Below are positions 1 through 7,797 of a DNA stretch of 64,000 nucleotides, one piece after another. The notes beneath the pieces were generated by a model that saw nothing but the letters and a program-made list of their open reading frames with translations, was not told where the DNA came from and did no database searches. The translations under genes and the position numbers were made by a program. Source of the stretch: Methylotetracoccus oryzae (GTDB lineage: Bacteria; Pseudomonadota; Gammaproteobacteria; Methylococcales; Methylococcaceae). How positions within the stretch are numbered: the stretch's first letter is position 1; each line of letters opens with the position of its first letter. The stretch covers positions 1-64,000 of the forward strand of contig NZ_SRSH01000011.1 in the NCBI RefSeq assembly GCF_006175985.1. The letters run 5' to 3'.

Positions 1-229
1 GAATCCGGGCGGAAATCGCCCTCTCAAACGCGGAATTTGCGTCACTAAAGTCCATTTTCGACGCCTGATTCTCCGCGGGATGCGTCCTTGCGCGTCAACT
101 CGGAATTGTTCAGAGGTTCCCTATAAATCCCTTTCTAACGGACCAATCCGGCGACACGTACCCTATTCCGATCTCTTTGACAAAAAGCCGGACTTCATTT
201 TCCGATTTTGCCAAACGGAGAAGCGGCTA
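1..229. other. Window edge, no gene recognised
   Basis: This stretch is less GC-rich than the rest of the window and holds no reading frame with a recognisable protein. A 60-codon frame at 80-262 (+) has no ribosome site, no hydrophobic or conserved pattern, and runs into the converging minus-strand gene, so I do not call it. It may contain the 3' flank of a gene outside the window. Confidence 0.4.
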
Positions 230-709
230 TCATCCATATGCCGTACCCGGTTCACGCATTAGGCGCCATAGAACCAAGGCAAACAGCAGCAGAGCCGGCA
301 CGTCTCCTAGCAGGTTTACCCGATCGGTTTCGTCCAGGATCGCGTGAATCAACATGATAACGCCATGGACGACACTCGACCAAATCGTAAACCAGATTAG
401 GCTTGAATTCGCTAACGGATCCTTTGCTGCCAGGATCAGGAATACGCCCAGGGTAGCATAAACCCCGAGAATCATATGTTCGTACTCCGGTTGGGGTGGC
501 GTCCAGCCCCAACCGGAGGGCCACACGAACATCATCATTGCCGGGAGGCCAACGATAAACATTAAACCAATCACGATCAGTGCGATCTTGAGATATTTCA
601 GTCTCTTGACTTCGTCCACGGCATTTTTCCTTTTGCGAATCAGGTCGTCGATCGCGAATCGAATGACATCGAGACGGTCGCCAGCATGCCGACTCGCTAT
701 AGGATTCAC
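230..709 (-). CDS. Small four-helix membrane protein, unknown function
   Basis: This 159-residue protein has a charged N-terminus (residues 1-40, many Lys/Arg) followed by four hydrophobic segments near residues 42-66, 80-97, 103-126 and 137-150, so it is very probably an inner-membrane protein. No catalytic motif is visible. The size and four-span layout resemble small DUF-type membrane proteins of unknown function. It stands alone on the minus strand. An overlapping frame (252-749, -) is a shadow without hydrophobic periodicity. The start at 709 is the first ATG that keeps the charged cytoplasmic head, and a later start is possible. Confidence 0.6.
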   Translation of the reverse strand: MNPIASRHAGDRLDVIRFAIDDLIRKRKNAVDEVKRLKYLKIALIVIGLMFIVGLPAMMMFVWPSGWGWTPPQPEYEHMILGVYATLGVFLILAAKDPLANSSLIWFTIWSSVVHGVIMLIHAILDETDRVNLLGDVPALLLFALVLWRLMREPGTAYG

Positions 710-1175
710 GGCTTGAGCATAAAGTCCTCGGATTCAACCGATCTTTCAATCCGTACCGCTACGGAGGCATTACGGGTCATCCCTGTCGTCACACGCAAAG
801 AGACAGGCTTCGGATTGTAGGCGGGTGACCCTACGGTCGGGATACCCGGCATATTCAGGGCCGATTTGAGGCTGCCCGATATTCGACGAAGCCGTTCGGT
901 ACCCTTGCCTTCGGTTCGATCGGAAAAGGACGGTCCAACGCGGATAATCCACTGCAGGTGACCGAAGGAAGGCCCGAGGAATGAGGGGCAGCACTCGCAT
1001 TTCCGGATCATCAGGTGTTTCCCTGCATGCAAGACTTCTGTGCTGCGGGCCGTTCGGAGACAATGACGCCTTACCGGGCGCGGTGAAAGGACCGCCCCAT
1101 GTTGGCAACGAGGCATGACCCCGGAGGCGGCGCCTTATCACCCCAGATCCATTCCGAACTTACCGGAGAATCCGA
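710..1175. other. Intergenic region, no supported gene
   Basis: Two overlapping minus-strand frames (706-1116 and 770-1141) cover this stretch. Neither has a clear ribosome site, hydrophobic pattern or familiar motif, and their composition is what out-of-frame GC-rich DNA gives. The last bases (GGAG at about 1165-1168) serve as the ribosome site of the next gene. Confidence 0.4.
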
Positions 1176-1922
1176 ATGACCCTCCCTTTAGCCGACAAGA
1201 CCGTCGTCATCACCGGCGCCAGCAGCGGACTCGGAGAGGCAACGGCACGCCATCTGGCGGCGCTCGGCGCCGCTGTCGTGCTGGCCGCGCGCAGAACCGA
1301 CCGTCTGGAACGTCTGGCCGCAGAGATCGAAGCATCGGGCGGCCGCGCCCTACCCGTCCGCATGGACGTTTCCCAACGCGAGGACTCAGAGCGGGTGCTC
1401 GCCGAGGCTGTCGACCGTTTCGGCCAGGTCGATGTCTGGATCAACAACGCGGGTTTGATGGCCCTCGCTCCGCTGGACAAGGTGCAGGTCGACCAGTGGG
1501 ATCGCATGATCGACGTCAACATCAAGGGTGTGCTGTATGGAATCGCCGCCGCCCTGCCCCACATGCGCGCCAAGGGTTCCGGACACATCATCAATGTCGC
1601 GTCGGTCGCGGGACTGAAGGTGTTCGCCCCGGTCGGCACCGTGTATAGCGCCACCAAGTTCGCGGTGCGCGCGATCTCCGAAGGACTGCGTGCCGAAGCC
1701 GGGCCGAACCTGCGCGTGACGCTGATCTCACCGGGTGCCGTGGCGTCCGAGTTGCAGCACGGCACGACCGATCCCGAGACCGCCCGGTTCGTCGGAAGCT
1801 TCTACGACGCGAACGAGATTCCCGCCGATTCGGTCGCGCGGGCCATTGCCTATGCCATCGAACAACCGGCTGATGTCGATATCAACGAAATCGTGTTGCG
1901 CCCGACCATACAGGAGTTCTGA
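1176..1922 (+). CDS. Short-chain dehydrogenase/reductase (SDR), NAD(P)-dependent
   Basis: A classical SDR of 248 residues. The Rossmann cofactor motif TGASSGLG is at residues 13-20, the structural NNAG motif at 90-93, and the catalytic Ser143-Tyr157-Lys161 set (YSATK) is complete. Arg residues just after the second beta strand (AARRTDR) suggest NADP(H) rather than NAD(H). The overall pattern resembles YdfG-like oxidoreductases that act on small hydroxy acids or carbonyls, but the substrate cannot be read from sequence. A GGAG ribosome site lies 7 bases before the ATG. The gene appears monocistronic. Confidence 0.88.
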   Translation: MTLPLADKTVVITGASSGLGEATARHLAALGAAVVLAARRTDRLERLAAEIEASGGRALPVRMDVSQREDSERVLAEAVDRFGQVDVWINNAGLMALAPLDKVQVDQWDRMIDVNIKGVLYGIAAALPHMRAKGSGHIINVASVAGLKVFAPVGTVYSATKFAVRAISEGLRAEAGPNLRVTLISPGAVASELQHGTTDPETARFVGSFYDANEIPADSVARAIAYAIEQPADVDINEIVLRPTIQEF

Positions 1923-2227
1923 CCCGGAACTGGTCCGAACCGATCAGGTTAAAGCCATGCGCTTCCGGTGATCCTCGGAACCCGGCATCGTGATCCAGTG
2001 ACACAGTGAGAGGCCCCAGCCCTATTCCTCGCGATCGATGCAGGCGCGCGCGACCAAGGCAGTCAGAGCGGTGCGCCACGCGGGGCCCCGTCCGGGGTGT
2101 AGAATGGCACCCCGTCGATTGGCTCAGGCGGCCCGCATAGACATTACCCGAGGCGGACGCCAAGGTTGTAAAGCGGTGCGCTCGCGAGACCTGTTCACGA
2201 AACTACGCGCCTCGGCTCTCATCAGGA
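1923..2227. other. Intergenic region
   Basis: About 300 bases between the SDR gene and the tandem lipoproteins. Overlapping frames (for example 2038-2676, +) are shadows. I see no strong hairpin, promoter or RNA gene. Confidence 0.4.
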
Positions 2228-2488
2228 ATGGACATGTATCGAGCGCTTGTCTTGCTGCTCCTCATCACGCTGACCGGGTGCGGGACGCCGCGGTTCGATA
2301 TCACCGAGGCACCGGCCGGCACCACGGCGGATCAACAGGCGCTGGATACGGCGCAATGCTCGCGCAAGAATCAGGTTCACGGCCCGTGGCTGCTCGGGGT
2401 GGGCAGTGCCATTCTTTACAGCCTGCGCAAGGCGGGATACCAGGAGTGCATGAATACCTTGGGCTATGCCGTGACGGAGCGCGACTGA
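2228..2488 (+). CDS. Small putative lipoprotein, first of a tandem pair
   Basis: The 86-residue product starts with a hydrophobic signal (ALVLLLLI) ending in a lipobox, LTGC, so Cys18 is the likely lipidated residue. The short mature part contains ITEAPAGT, a Cys-containing AQCSRK stretch, a glycine-rich hydrophobic segment (GVGSAILYSLRKAGYQ) and the end motif ECMNTLGYAVT. The same order occurs in the next gene (ITAAPAA, MECDRE, GVGAAICRD, KCMGDRGY), so the two are tandem paralogues. The conserved Cys pair may form a disulfide in the periplasm. Function unknown. Confidence 0.65.
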   Translation: MDMYRALVLLLLITLTGCGTPRFDITEAPAGTTADQQALDTAQCSRKNQVHGPWLLGVGSAILYSLRKAGYQECMNTLGYAVTERD

Positions 2489-2489
2489 T

Positions 2490-2762
2490 ATGGACGCCAA
2501 ACTGCTCGTGCTTCGCGCCTCTATGGGTCTCGGCCTGGCTGCCTGCGCCCAGACAGCCTATCAGATCACCGCTGCACCTGCGGCACGGGATCTGTCATCG
2601 GAGACACGCGACGTCATGGAATGCGACAGGGAGAGCCATATCAACCCGTTGGCGCGCACCCTGCTGTGCGGCGTAGGTGCCGCGATCTGCCGGGATGTCG
2701 TCGACAGCCGCTATCGGAAGTGCATGGGCGACCGCGGCTATCGTCTCAAGCCCATCGGCTAG
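2490..2762 (+). CDS. Small putative lipoprotein, second of a tandem pair
   Basis: This 90-residue protein is a diverged copy of its upstream neighbour, starting 2 bases after that stop codon, so the two are surely co-transcribed. The N-terminus ends in LAAC, an acceptable lipobox with Cys19. The mature region keeps ITAAPAA, a Cys in MECDRE, extra Cys in the hydrophobic GVGAAICRD segment, and KCMGDRGYRLK at the end. The ATG at 2490 gives a weak, short hydrophobic signal, so lipidation is less certain here. No function is recognised. Confidence 0.6.
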   Translation: MDAKLLVLRASMGLGLAACAQTAYQITAAPAARDLSSETRDVMECDRESHINPLARTLLCGVGAAICRDVVDSRYRKCMGDRGYRLKPIG

Positions 2763-3106
2763 GCCGTTGTCCTTCGGGCTCCCGCGCGGCAACGCGGCAG
2801 GTAAAGACGAGCGGAGTGAACCGCCGCGATTCCCGATCGACATAAGTCGCCTGCAGCACAGACCAGCCCGAGCCACCGGGACGCCGCAACCGACCCCATT
2901 GCGGACAACGCTGAATACCGGTGAGAGGCCTTTTTTCGCCCGCTGGACCCGGCCGGTCGGGTCGACAGTTCCGGGCCGTTCCAGTATCCTTCCGCGGCTA
3001 AATCGGCGTGTTTCACGCGCGCCGGCGCCAGATTCTCGCGCTGCCCGCGCTCCCTGCCCCGCGGCCTTCAGCGCCAGCCACTTCTTCCGTACGGAGCATG
3101 ACACTG
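2763..3106. other. Intergenic region before the SnoaL/GNAT/nitrilase operon
   Basis: GC-rich DNA without a convincing gene. The frame that precedes the next CDS is open upstream to 3008, but that part is Arg/Ala/Pro-rich, unlike the family. A GGAG at 3093-3096 is placed for the start at 3107. No clear promoter was seen. Confidence 0.4.
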
Positions 3107-3520
3107 ATGAGCAACAAAAAGGCCTTGTCCCTGATCCAGTCCTACTATGACGCCTTCAACGCCGGCGACATGGACACTTTCCTGAGCCTGCTGACCGACG
3201 ACGTGATCCACGACGTCAACCAGGGCGGCCGCGAGATCGGCAAGGACGCGTTCCGCACCTTCATGGGCAAGATGAACGCGCACTACAAGGAACAACTGGT
3301 CGACATGGTCATCATGGCATCCGAGGACGGCACGCGGGCCGCGGCGGAATTCGTCGTGCTGGGTGAGTACCTGAGCACCGACGAAGGCCTGCCGCCGGCG
3401 AACGGCCAGACCTACCGTCTGCCGGCCGGCGCATTTTTCGACATCCGCGACGGGAAGGTCGCGCGGATCACGAACTACTACAACCTGCAGGACTGGATCG
3501 CTCAGGTCGAGCGCAGCTGA
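3107..3520 (+). CDS. SnoaL-like / NTF2-fold protein (ketosteroid isomerase-related)
   Basis: The 137-residue product has the typical start of the NTF2-like fold (YYDAFNAGDMDTFLSLL, then DDVIHDVNQGG) and the end strand pattern (FFDIRDGKVARITNYYNLQDW). These proteins form small cone-shaped barrels that bind or isomerise small molecules. The substrate here is unknown. I chose the ATG at 3107 because GGAG at 3093-3096 lies 10 bases before it and the family begins there. The ATG at 3098 sits directly on the Shine-Dalgarno sequence. The stop is 2 bases before the acetyltransferase gene, so this is the first gene of a three-gene operon. Confidence 0.85.
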   Translation: MSNKKALSLIQSYYDAFNAGDMDTFLSLLTDDVIHDVNQGGREIGKDAFRTFMGKMNAHYKEQLVDMVIMASEDGTRAAAEFVVLGEYLSTDEGLPPANGQTYRLPAGAFFDIRDGKVARITNYYNLQDWIAQVERS

Positions 3521-3522
3521 TC

Positions 3523-4131
3523 ATGAGCGGCGGCATCGAGATCAAGCACCTGTCGGGCCGCGACATCGAGCCCTATCTGGGCGACATGGCGCGCCTGCGC
3601 ATCGAGGTATTCCGCGAATTCCCGTATCTGTACGACGGCACCCTGGAATACGAGGAGCGCTATCTGCAAACCTACGTCGAGTCGCCGGACAGCATCCTCG
3701 TGCTGGCCATCGATGAAGGACGCGTGATCGGCGCGTCGACCGGTCTGCCGATGGAACACGAGACCGAGGAATTCAAGCAGCCCTTCGTCCAGCATGGCTA
3801 CGATCCGGCGCGGATTTTCTACTGTGGCGAGTCGGTGTTGCAACGAGCCTATCGGGGCCGCGGCATCTACAAGCAGTTCTTCACCGGGCGCGAAGGCCAG
3901 GCCCGAAAGCTCGGACGGTTCGATTACTGCTCTTTCTGCTGTGTCGTGCGTCCGGCGGACCACCCACTGCGTCCGGCGGATTACGCGCCGCTTGACCCGA
4001 TCTGGACCAAATTCGGTTACGTGCGGCATCCGGAACTGCAGACGAGTTATGCGTGGAAGGATGTCGGCGAGTCCGAAGAGACCGACAAGCCGATGGTTTT
4101 CTGGCTGAAGGCAATCGGCGGAAACGCCTGA
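3523..4131 (+). CDS. GNAT-family N-acetyltransferase
   Basis: A 202-residue GNAT protein. The acetyl-CoA binding loop appears as QRAYRGRGIYKQFF, matching the Q/RxxGxG/A pattern after a beta strand (FYCGESVLQ). The N-terminal half has the helix-rich region typical of the fold, and the C-terminal part carries several aromatic residues and paired Cys (SFCCVV). Acceptor unknown. The gene is translationally coupled to its neighbours: it begins 2 bases after the SnoaL-like gene and its TGA shares one base with the ATG of the nitrilase gene. Fused or adjacent GNAT and nitrilase proteins are known in other bacteria, which suggests they act in one pathway on an amide or amine. Confidence 0.85.
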   Translation: MSGGIEIKHLSGRDIEPYLGDMARLRIEVFREFPYLYDGTLEYEERYLQTYVESPDSILVLAIDEGRVIGASTGLPMEHETEEFKQPFVQHGYDPARIFYCGESVLQRAYRGRGIYKQFFTGREGQARKLGRFDYCSFCCVVRPADHPLRPADYAPLDPIWTKFGYVRHPELQTSYAWKDVGESEETDKPMVFWLKAIGGNA

Positions 4132-5006
4132 TGGCGGCAAACACGTCCATCCGGATTGCGGCTGCGCAGTATGACATCGGCTTCCTGCGGAACTGGGATA
4201 CCTACCGCGCGAAAGTCGAGCAGTGGGTTGCAACTGCGGTGGCCGAGCGCGCCAAGCTGCTGGTATTCCCCGAATACTTCAGCATGGAGCTCGCCTCCCT
4301 GTTTCCGGAGGAAGTTTACAGTTCCCTGTCGCGGCAACTGGAAGCGTTGCAGGGCCTGCTGACGGATTTCTCGACCCTGTTTTCCGAACTGGCGCGCAAG
4401 CATCAGGTCTGGATCGTGGCCGGCACATTCCCGGTCCAGCAGTCCGACGGCTCCTACCGCAACCGCTGTCATTTATTCAAACCGCAGGGCGGGTGCGATC
4501 ACCAGGACAAACTGATGATGACCCGGTTCGAGAACGAACAGTGGTTCATCGGCGCCGGTGAGGAGATCCGCGTGTTCGACACCGACTTCGGGCGTGTCGG
4601 CATCAACGTCTGCTACGACAGCGAGTTCCCGATCATCGCGCGCCGCCAGGTGGAAATGGGCGCCAACCTGATTCTGGTGCCGAGTTGCACCGACACGGTC
4701 GCCGGCTATTTCCGCGTGCGCATCGGCTGCCAAGCGCGGGCGCTGGAAAACCAGTGCTACGTGGTCCAGTCGCCCACGGTCGGGGCGGCACCCTGGTCGG
4801 AAGCGGTGGACTCCAACATCGGCGCGGCAGCGGTCTACACGCCGGTCGACTACGGCTATCCCGACAGCGGTATTCTCGTAATCGGCAATCGCAACCGGCC
4901 CGAATGGGTTTATGCGGACATCGACCTGGAGTCGATCGGCCGGATTCGCGACACCGGTCAGGTGTTCAATTACCGCGACTGGCCCAAGCAGTTCCTTCCG
5001 TCCTGA
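4131..5006 (+). CDS. Carbon-nitrogen hydrolase (nitrilase superfamily amidase)
   Basis: The 291-residue protein has the full Glu-Lys-Cys catalytic triad of the nitrilase superfamily: Glu48 in LVFPEYFS, Lys127 in DKLMMTRFE, and Cys161 in INVCYDSEFP. The typical alpha-beta-beta-alpha order is present and the length is normal. Members hydrolyse amides or nitriles or do amide condensation. The substrate cannot be told. The ATG overlaps the stop of the GNAT gene by one base, so the upstream extension of this frame is not coding. It ends a three-gene operon with the SnoaL-like and GNAT genes. Confidence 0.9.
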   Translation: MAANTSIRIAAAQYDIGFLRNWDTYRAKVEQWVATAVAERAKLLVFPEYFSMELASLFPEEVYSSLSRQLEALQGLLTDFSTLFSELARKHQVWIVAGTFPVQQSDGSYRNRCHLFKPQGGCDHQDKLMMTRFENEQWFIGAGEEIRVFDTDFGRVGINVCYDSEFPIIARRQVEMGANLILVPSCTDTVAGYFRVRIGCQARALENQCYVVQSPTVGAAPWSEAVDSNIGAAAVYTPVDYGYPDSGILVIGNRNRPEWVYADIDLESIGRIRDTGQVFNYRDWPKQFLPS

Positions 5007-5231
5007 TCGGCGGCGGGCTGCTACCGTCAAGCCTCTGAGTTTTAAGCCTTAAGTCTCAGGTGCGGCATATTGTCGCACAGGGTAGCTAAATGCACATGAC
5101 GAGGTGACATGACTGCCCGCTTTATGTGTAACATCGATCGCGCAAAGTCCCTGAATACTTAGGGCCCTTCGTCCGACCCGGCGCGTTGACGCACCGGGCG
5201 GTTGTTGAACGCTCAAGTTGGAGATCGATTG

Positions 5232-5585
5232 ATGGTAGCAAAACGCACCAAAACCGAAGAAGTCGTCGTGGAAGAAGTCGTGGAAACGCCCAAGGGCCTC
5301 GTTCGCGTGATTACCGAAAGCGCTGCGGATGCCCGCACCGCGGCTTCGAATGCGACACAGGCAGCCGGCAAGGTGGCTCGGAAGACGATTTACTCGGGTT
5401 TCTATTACGTGACCTACGGTGTCGTCTACGGCACGCTGTTCGTCGGCAGCCTCATCCCGTCGAACAACGCGATGGGAGAAGGCGTGCATGATGGCGCTGC
5501 AGCAGCGCGCAAAGACTTCGATGCGCGCGGCCAACAGGCGGAGATGTCCTCCCCACCCGCCGACGTTTCCGCAGCGCCAGCCTGA
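5232..5585 (+). CDS. Small single-span membrane protein, unknown
   Basis: The product is 117 residues. It opens with a Lys/Thr/Glu/Val stretch (residues 4-16), followed by an Ala-rich amphipathic helix, one hydrophobic segment around residues 58-77 (YVTYGVVYGTLFVGSLIP), and an Ala/Pro tail. It is probably an inner-membrane or envelope-associated protein. The ATG at 5232 has a GGAG site 8 bases upstream, which favours it over an earlier in-frame start at 5202. No family is recognised. The 220 bases before it hold a small hairpin (CTGAG/CTCAG near 5034-5056). Confidence 0.6.
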   Translation: MVAKRTKTEEVVVEEVVETPKGLVRVITESAADARTAASNATQAAGKVARKTIYSGFYYVTYGVVYGTLFVGSLIPSNNAMGEGVHDGAAAARKDFDARGQQAEMSSPPADVSAAPA

Positions 5586-5710
5586 TCCTGCGGCCGGGCC
5601 ATCCCACCCGCGGGTGGTCCGGAACCCTCTCTACCTGTGGCGTCGCCGGCCCCGGAAAGCTCCTGCTGCCGGCATCGCACTCTGCCCTTCTCGCAACGGC
5701 CGAATCATCG

Positions 5711-5950
5711 CTACAGGCGGCTGTGCGATCCGTCGCACAACGGCGCCTTGAGGGTTGCCTTGCAGCCGCAGAACCAGACCTTCTTGGGCTCCGCAACGTC
5801 GAGCCGCACGGGCGCGAAACTCGTGCCCTTGTGGGAACCATCGCAAAAGGGCTGCCGCGCCGAACGCCCGCAAGCACACCACCAGTAGGTTCCGGGCTCG
5901 ACATCGATGGCATAGGGACTGGTCTGAGGTACGGTCGGTTGATCGGTCAT
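5711..5950 (-). CDS. CDGSH iron-sulfur domain protein
   Basis: This 79-residue protein has two CDGSH-type motifs: CACGRSARQPFCDGSH and CGCKATLKAPLCDGSH. Each supplies the three Cys and one His that bind a 2Fe-2S cluster, so it is a tandem two-cluster member of the mitoNEET-like family. Such proteins are redox or cluster-transfer proteins in the cytoplasm. The start at 5950 is chosen for its GGAG ribosome site (on the minus strand) and because the upstream part of the frame is unlike the family. It lies 58 bases downstream of the HopJ-family gene on the same strand, likely in one transcript. Confidence 0.9.
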   Translation of the reverse strand: MTDQPTVPQTSPYAIDVEPGTYWWCACGRSARQPFCDGSHKGTSFAPVRLDVAEPKKVWFCGCKATLKAPLCDGSHSRL

Positions 5951-6008
5951 ACTCGGTCTCCTTCGTTCTTCGACGTGGAAAATACGGCCCGCCGCATGGC
6001 AGCCAAGG

Positions 6009-6386
6009 TCAGCGGGGCGGTTGCTCGGCCGATGCCTTCGCGGCCAGTGCGATGCCTTCATGCGAGACACCGGCCCAACCATCGCACATGAAGCGACGGA
6101 TATTCGCGTGATTCATTCCTTCGGGCGCGTTCAGGACATCCCGACGGTAAAAGTCTCCGAACAGCGCCAGGGTCTCCTGCTGGTCCAGACCGAGCAACCG
6201 CCCAAGATAGAAGATCTTGCACGATCCCTCATTCGTGCCGGCCTCGTTGACGATCGGGTCGTCCCCTAGCCCGTTCGTGAAGCGGCAGGGCCGATAGACG
6301 TAATGATCGTTGATGACGGCCATGACCTCATTGAACGTGACGGGCATTCCGGCCCTGACACGACGGACCAGTTCATCGGGGGTCAT
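6009..6386 (-). CDS. HopJ type III effector family protein
   Basis: The 125-residue product matches the HopJ family throughout: an N-terminal helix (MTPDELVRRVRAG), FNEVMAVINDHY, the signature NEAGTNEGSCKIFYLG, and HANIRRFMCDGWAGV. The family was named after a Pseudomonas syringae effector, but it is widespread in environmental gammaproteobacteria without type III secretion, so a role as an effector is not implied here. Its biochemical function is unknown. The gene follows tesA and precedes the CDGSH gene on the minus strand. Confidence 0.88.
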   Translation of the reverse strand: MTPDELVRRVRAGMPVTFNEVMAVINDHYVYRPCRFTNGLGDDPIVNEAGTNEGSCKIFYLGRLLGLDQQETLALFGDFYRRDVLNAPEGMNHANIRRFMCDGWAGVSHEGIALAAKASAEQPPR

Positions 6387-6455
6387 CAGTCACACACTCC
6401 GCATTGATAACAAAGAGCCACTGGCGGGACCAAGCAATAGGTTTTTCCGCTGCTT

Positions 6456-7073
6456 TCATCGCTTCCCCTGCCCACCCACGAGCGGCTGTACCGCGCGCCA
6501 GACGTTGTCGAAAATCACGGGCTGTGCCGCCTCATTCGGGTGCAAGCCATCGGCCTGCATGTACTGCGTCTGCCCGCCAACGCCGTCCAGCATGAACGGC
6601 ACCAGCGGCACTCCGCTCTCCTTTGCCAGCACGGGAAACACACCTTCGAAGGCCTCGGCGTAACGCCGCCCGTAATTCGGCGGCAACCGCATGCCGATCA
6701 GCACGACAGCGGCACCGGCAGCGCGCGATTGCCCGATGATTTCGTTCAAGTTAGTCTTCATCTGGGCTGGGGACAACCCACGCAGCCCGTCATTGGCTCC
6801 CAGTTCGACGAGCACCAATCCAGGCTTGTGCTCGGCCAGCAGGCCCGGCAGTCGTGCCCGCCCGCCGCTCGTCGTGTCGCCGGAGATACTGGCGTTGACG
6901 ACGCGGTCACCGTTGACGACTGCCAGCCGCTGCTGCAACAAAAAGACCCAGCCCTGGTCTACGCTGGACAGTCCATATCCGGCGCTTAGACTGTCGCCCA
7001 ACACGAGCACAGTCTGCGCTGACAACGCCCCGGAAAACAGACAGGCGAGAATGAAAGCGAGTTTATTGAACAT
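6456..7073 (-). CDS. tesA: Arylesterase / acyl-CoA thioesterase I, GDSL hydrolase
   Basis: A 205-residue secreted SGNH/GDSL hydrolase. A signal peptide (MFNKLAFILACLFSGALSAQ) is followed by block I GDSLSAGYG with the nucleophile Ser28, the block III Asn in LGANDGL, and the block V DGLHPN with the catalytic Asp and His. It acts in the periplasm on esters, thioesters or lysophospholipids. As in Escherichia coli, it is divergent from ybbA-ybbP. The start ATG at 7073 overlaps the start codon of ybbA on the other strand. A longer frame to 7301 has no signal-peptide sense. Confidence 0.92.
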   Translation of the reverse strand: MFNKLAFILACLFSGALSAQTVLVLGDSLSAGYGLSSVDQGWVFLLQQRLAVVNGDRVVNASISGDTTSGGRARLPGLLAEHKPGLVLVELGANDGLRGLSPAQMKTNLNEIIGQSRAAGAAVVLIGMRLPPNYGRRYAEAFEGVFPVLAKESGVPLVPFMLDGVGGQTQYMQADGLHPNEAAQPVIFDNVWRAVQPLVGGQGKR

Positions 7074-7797
7074 GGAAATAGGATTGGGTGCCGGCCAGCT
7101 TTCGGGTGAACCGAACCTGATCGAAGTCTTCAGCTTGAACAAGTATGTGGACACCGCCGAGGGCGTCCTGACTATCTTGACAGCAGTCGATCTTGCAATC
7201 AAATCAGGGGAAAGCGTCGCCATCGTCGGTGCCTCGGGCTCGGGCAAGTCGACGCTGCTCGGCTTGTTGGCCGGTCTCGACCTGCCGTCTTCCGGCCGCA
7301 TCGTTCTCGACGGCGCATCCTTGACGGAGTTGTCCGAGGACGGTCGGGCCGACGTCCGCCGACGGTTGATTGGCTTCGTCTTTCAGTCCTTTCAGCTGAT
7401 TCCGAGCCTCACCGCGATCGAAAATGCCATGCTGCCCCTGGAACTCGCCGGGCGGAGATCGGCGCGCGAGGAAGCTCAAGCAATGCTGGGCCGCGTCGGA
7501 CTCGAACACCGTCTACGTCACTACCCGCGACAGCTCTCCGGTGGAGAACAGCAGCGCGTGGCGCTGGCCCGCGCTTTCGTGACGAACCCCAAGATCCTGT
7601 TTGCCGATGAACCCACCGGGAATCTGGACCGCCGTACTGGCCAGAGCATCATCGATCTGCTCTTTCGCCTGAACAGCGAGCATCGCACGACGCTGATCCT
7701 GGTAACGCACGATGAGGCACTGGCCGGACGCTGCGACCGGATCATCCGGCTCGATGGCGGGCAGATCATGTCGGACGCCACCGGAGCCGTACGATGA
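7072..7797 (+). CDS. ybbA: ABC transporter ATP-binding protein, YbbA/LolD type
   Basis: The 241-residue ATPase shows Walker A GASGSGKST (about residues 53-61), the Q loop (FVFQSFQLIP), signature LSGGEQQR, Walker B ILFADEPTGNLD and the H-loop VTHDE. The closest type is the MacB/LolD/YbbA group, which drives export or extraction of lipophilic substrates rather than import. It overlaps the permease gene by four bases (ATGA), so the two are coupled. The start is not certain: ATG 7072 overlaps tesA's start, and an in-frame ATG at 7051 would lie inside tesA. Confidence 0.92.
   Translation: MEIGLGAGQLSGEPNLIEVFSLNKYVDTAEGVLTILTAVDLAIKSGESVAIVGASGSGKSTLLGLLAGLDLPSSGRIVLDGASLTELSEDGRADVRRRLIGFVFQSFQLIPSLTAIENAMLPLELAGRRSAREEAQAMLGRVGLEHRLRHYPRQLSGGEQQRVALARAFVTNPKILFADEPTGNLDRRTGQSIIDLLFRLNSEHRTTLILVTHDEALAGRCDRIIRLDGGQIMSDATGAVR

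Noticed and set aside
706-1141. Two overlapping minus-strand frames of 136 and 123 codons
   Set aside because: No ribosome site, no conserved or hydrophobic pattern; typical accidental frames in GC-rich DNA.
6009-6386. Type III secretion effector role for the HopJ-family protein
   Set aside because: The family is common in free-living bacteria and no secretion genes are here; the name reflects history only.
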